From assembly GCA_964576265.1 (NCBI GenBank), contig CAZNVB010000167.1:1-6760 (forward strand): a stretch of 6,760 nt of DNA, written 5' to 3'. Under the pieces are notes generated by a model. That model worked only from the letters and a program-made list of their open reading frames with translations, was not told the DNA's origin and did no database searches. Position numbers and translations under genes: made by a program. Shown piece by piece: positions 4,941 to 6,760 of this stretch (its first letter is position 1; each line of letters opens with the position of its first letter). This stretch comes from CAZNVB01 sp964576265. Lineage in GTDB: Bacteria > Acidobacteriota > Aminicenantia > Aminicenantales > UBA8522.

Positions 4941-6760
4941 ATGTGCGGTATCTGCGGGCTGGCAAGATCGTCCGCGGCTCAGACCGAGCCGCCGAGCGAA
5001 AAGCTCTTGGCGGCGATGTGCCGGACGATCATCCACCGCGGCCCGGACGATGAGGGCATTTATGTGAATCCCGATGCCGGACTCGGCGCTCGGCGCCTCA
5101 GCATCATCGACCTCGAGGGCGGACACCAGCCCCTGTCCAACGAGGACGGAAACGTTTGGGTGGCTCACAATGGAGAGATTTACAATTTTTCTGATCTGCG
5201 GCAGGAGCTCTCCGGCCGGGGCCACCGCTTCAAAACCAGGACGGACACGGAGACAATCGTCCACAGCTATGAGGAATGGGGAGAAGATTTCGTCCATCGG
5301 CTTCGAGGGATGTTCGCGTTTGCCGTCTGGGAGCAAAACAATAAGCGGCTTCTTCTCGTTCGGGACAGGGTTGGAGTCAAGCCGCTTTATTACACCCTTC
5401 TCGGCGACGGCACGCTCGTCTTCGGCTCAGAGCTCAAGGCCATTCTCGTCCATCCTGCGGTCCGCCGTGATCTCGATCCGCGCGGCCTGGACTTTTTTCT
5501 GACTCTGGAATATGTCCCTGCGCCTCTGACCATTTTCAGAGGAATCCACAAGCTGCCGGCGGGATCGATGCTCATTTATGAGAACGGACGGGCCCGGGTC
5601 AAGAAATACTGGGATATTCTGGCGAATCCTGCGGCGGACGGGGTGCGGGAGAAGGATCTGCCCTCGGTGATGGAACGCCTGTATTCTTTGCTCAGGGAAT
5701 CCGTCAAGCTTCGCCTGATCAGCGATGTTCCTCTCGGCGCTTTCCTCAGCGGCGGGATCGATTCCTCGACCATCGTCGGGCTGATGCGCGAGCTCGGGGC
5801 GTCTCCGCTCAAGACGTTTTCCATCGGTTTTGAAGAAGTCTCCTATAACGAACTCAAGTACGCCCGGCGCGTCGCCGAGCGTTTCGCCACCGAACACGAG
5901 GAATTCATGATCGAGCCCAAGGCGCTCGAGCTCACCGAAAAGCTCATCCGCCATCTCGACGAGCCACTGGGGGATTTTTCCATCTTCCCCACCTATCTCG
6001 TCTCGCAGATGGCTCGGTCCAGGGTCAAGGTCATTCTCTCGGGTGACGGCGGAGACGAAATCTTCGGGGGCTATGAGCACTATCAGGCCCAGAAGATCGC
6101 CGCCCGTTGGACGGTCCGGACGCTCGGGCCCGGCCTCGGTGCGTTGGTCCGGCCGTTCCCGCCTTCGAGGAAAAAAAAGGGCGCCTGGAACAAGCTCCAG
6201 CGCTTTCTCCAGGGTCTCGGTGGCGCGCCGGAAAACCGCCATCTCCGCTGGATGATCTTCCTCTCCCGGGAGGCGAAAGAGAAGCTTTACTCCGACGACC
6301 TCAAGAGGGAACTCGGGGGAATCGAGGAAATCCATGCCCTCTCGCCGTTCCGGGAAGTTTTCTCCCGGCTTCCCGAGTTCGATCCCCTGAACGGTGAGCT
6401 TTACCTCGACCTCAAAACCTACCTGGCCGACGACATCATGGTCAAGGTTGATCGGATGAGCATGGCCCCCTCGCTCGAAGCCCGGGAGCCGCTTCTCGAC
6501 CACAAGCTCATCGAGTTCGCTTTTTCGCTCCCGGGGTCATGGAAGCTCCGCGGCTTAGAAACCAAATGGATTTTCAAAAAAACGATGGAGAGACTTCTGC
6601 CGCGGGAGAACATCTATCGCCCCAAAGAAGGCTTCAGCATCCCGATCAAGCACTGGCTCAGGCACGAGCTTCGCGAACTCCTTCTCGACACCTTGAGCGA
6701 ACGGCGGGTCAAGGAGACGGGACTTTTCAATTTCGGTTTGATCAAGAAGATGACGGAGGC
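4941..6760 (+). CDS. asnB: Asparagine synthetase (glutamine-hydrolysing), polysaccharide-locus type (3' truncated)
   Basis: This cytoplasmic enzyme releases ammonia from glutamine and uses ATP to amidate a carboxylate, classically aspartate to asparagine. The frame is open for 606 residues to the window edge; family members of about 620-640 residues suggest only a short tail is missing. The N-terminal Ntn glutaminase domain has the nucleophile C2 in MCGICG, HRGPDDEG (32-39), RRLSIIDL (51-58), HNGEIYN (76-82) and the T-D-T-E motif (101-104). The synthetase domain has the PP-loop SGGIDSS (270-276), SGDGGDEIFGGY (D369, D372, E373) and ADDIMVKVDRMSM (496-508). All expected catalytic motifs are intact. 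The wording GGHQPLSNEDG and the phrase RGMFAFAVWE recall the amidotransferases of exosortase-linked exopolysaccharide loci (the TIGR03108-like group), which may amidate something other than free aspartate. It starts two bases after the GT-C gene, with no strong ribosome site, so coupling is likely. Confidence 0.95.
   Translation, partial: MCGICGLARSSAAQTEPPSEKLLAAMCRTIIHRGPDDEGIYVNPDAGLGARRLSIIDLEGGHQPLSNEDGNVWVAHNGEIYNFSDLRQELSGRGHRFKTRTDTETIVHSYEEWGEDFVHRLRGMFAFAVWEQNNKRLLLVRDRVGVKPLYYTLLGDGTLVFGSELKAILVHPAVRRDLDPRGLDFFLTLEYVPAPLTIFRGIHKLPAGSMLIYENGRARVKKYWDILANPAADGVREKDLPSVMERLYSLLRESVKLRLISDVPLGAFLSGGIDSSTIVGLMRELGASPLKTFSIGFEEVSYNELKYARRVAERFATEHEEFMIEPKALELTEKLIRHLDEPLGDFSIFPTYLVSQMARSRVKVILSGDGGDEIFGGYEHYQAQKIAARWTVRTLGPGLGALVRPFPPSRKKKGAWNKLQRFLQGLGGAPENRHLRWMIFLSREAKEKLYSDDLKRELGGIEEIHALSPFREVFSRLPEFDPLNGELYLDLKTYLADDIMVKVDRMSMAPSLEAREPLLDHKLIEFAFSLPGSWKLRGLETKWIFKKTMERLLPRENIYRPKEGFSIPIKHWLRHELRELLLDTLSERRVKETGLFNFGLIKKMTE

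Noticed and set aside
4027..4965. Long minus-strand open frame opposite the GT-C gene
   Set aside because: The translation is low-complexity, charged and lacks any recognisable motif. It mirrors the codon bias of the well-supported + strand gene.
6171..6178. A8 run in asnB as a possible frameshift or phase-variation site
   Set aside because: The AsnB frame continues through the run and conserved motifs lie on both sides in the same frame, so the gene is intact here. The run encodes a Lys cluster.
5427..6503. Minus-strand open frame of 358 codons opposite asnB
   Set aside because: It lies wholly inside a gene with every AsnB motif intact, and its translation matches no family I know. It is an antisense shadow of GC-rich codons.

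Overview
The window is gene-dense and reads entirely on the + strand: six protein genes, the first cut by the left edge and the last by the right edge, with one intergenic gap of 85 bases. GC content is moderately high (visually in the upper 50s percent). Genes overlap tightly and some starts are TTG or GTG. The gene types (NosY-type exporter permease, GT-C membrane protein, prepilin peptidase, polysaccharide-type AsnB) fit a diderm bacterium. The flavour recalls Acidobacteriota/Aminicenantota or deltaproteobacterial lineages, but that is an impression from gene style, not a demonstrated assignment.

Block 1 (1-3035) is four genes joined by overlaps or near-zero spacing: an ABC-2 type exporter ATPase (5' truncated), its NosY-like permease (ATGA overlap), an uncharacterised membrane-anchored helical/TPR-like protein, and a prepilin peptidase of the PilD/GspO type whose start lies inside the preceding gene. 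The arrangement suggests one transcript linking an envelope ABC exporter with type IV pilus or type II secretion maturation. The third protein ends in a segment resembling the tail of major pseudopilins.

Block 2 (3121-6760) follows the only gap and has a good ribosome binding site at its first gene. It holds a 605-residue polytopic membrane protein with GT-C glycosyltransferase character plus a C-terminal soluble domain. Two bases later comes a glutamine-dependent asparagine synthetase (AsnB) that looks like the amidotransferases found in exopolysaccharide/exosortase loci. This pair suggests surface glycan synthesis or modification.

No RNA genes, mobile elements, CRISPR arrays, att sites or convincing terminators were seen. 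I did not find a clearly new system. The best candidates for a closer look are the TPR/pseudopilin-like protein with its operon and the GT-C/AsnB pair.
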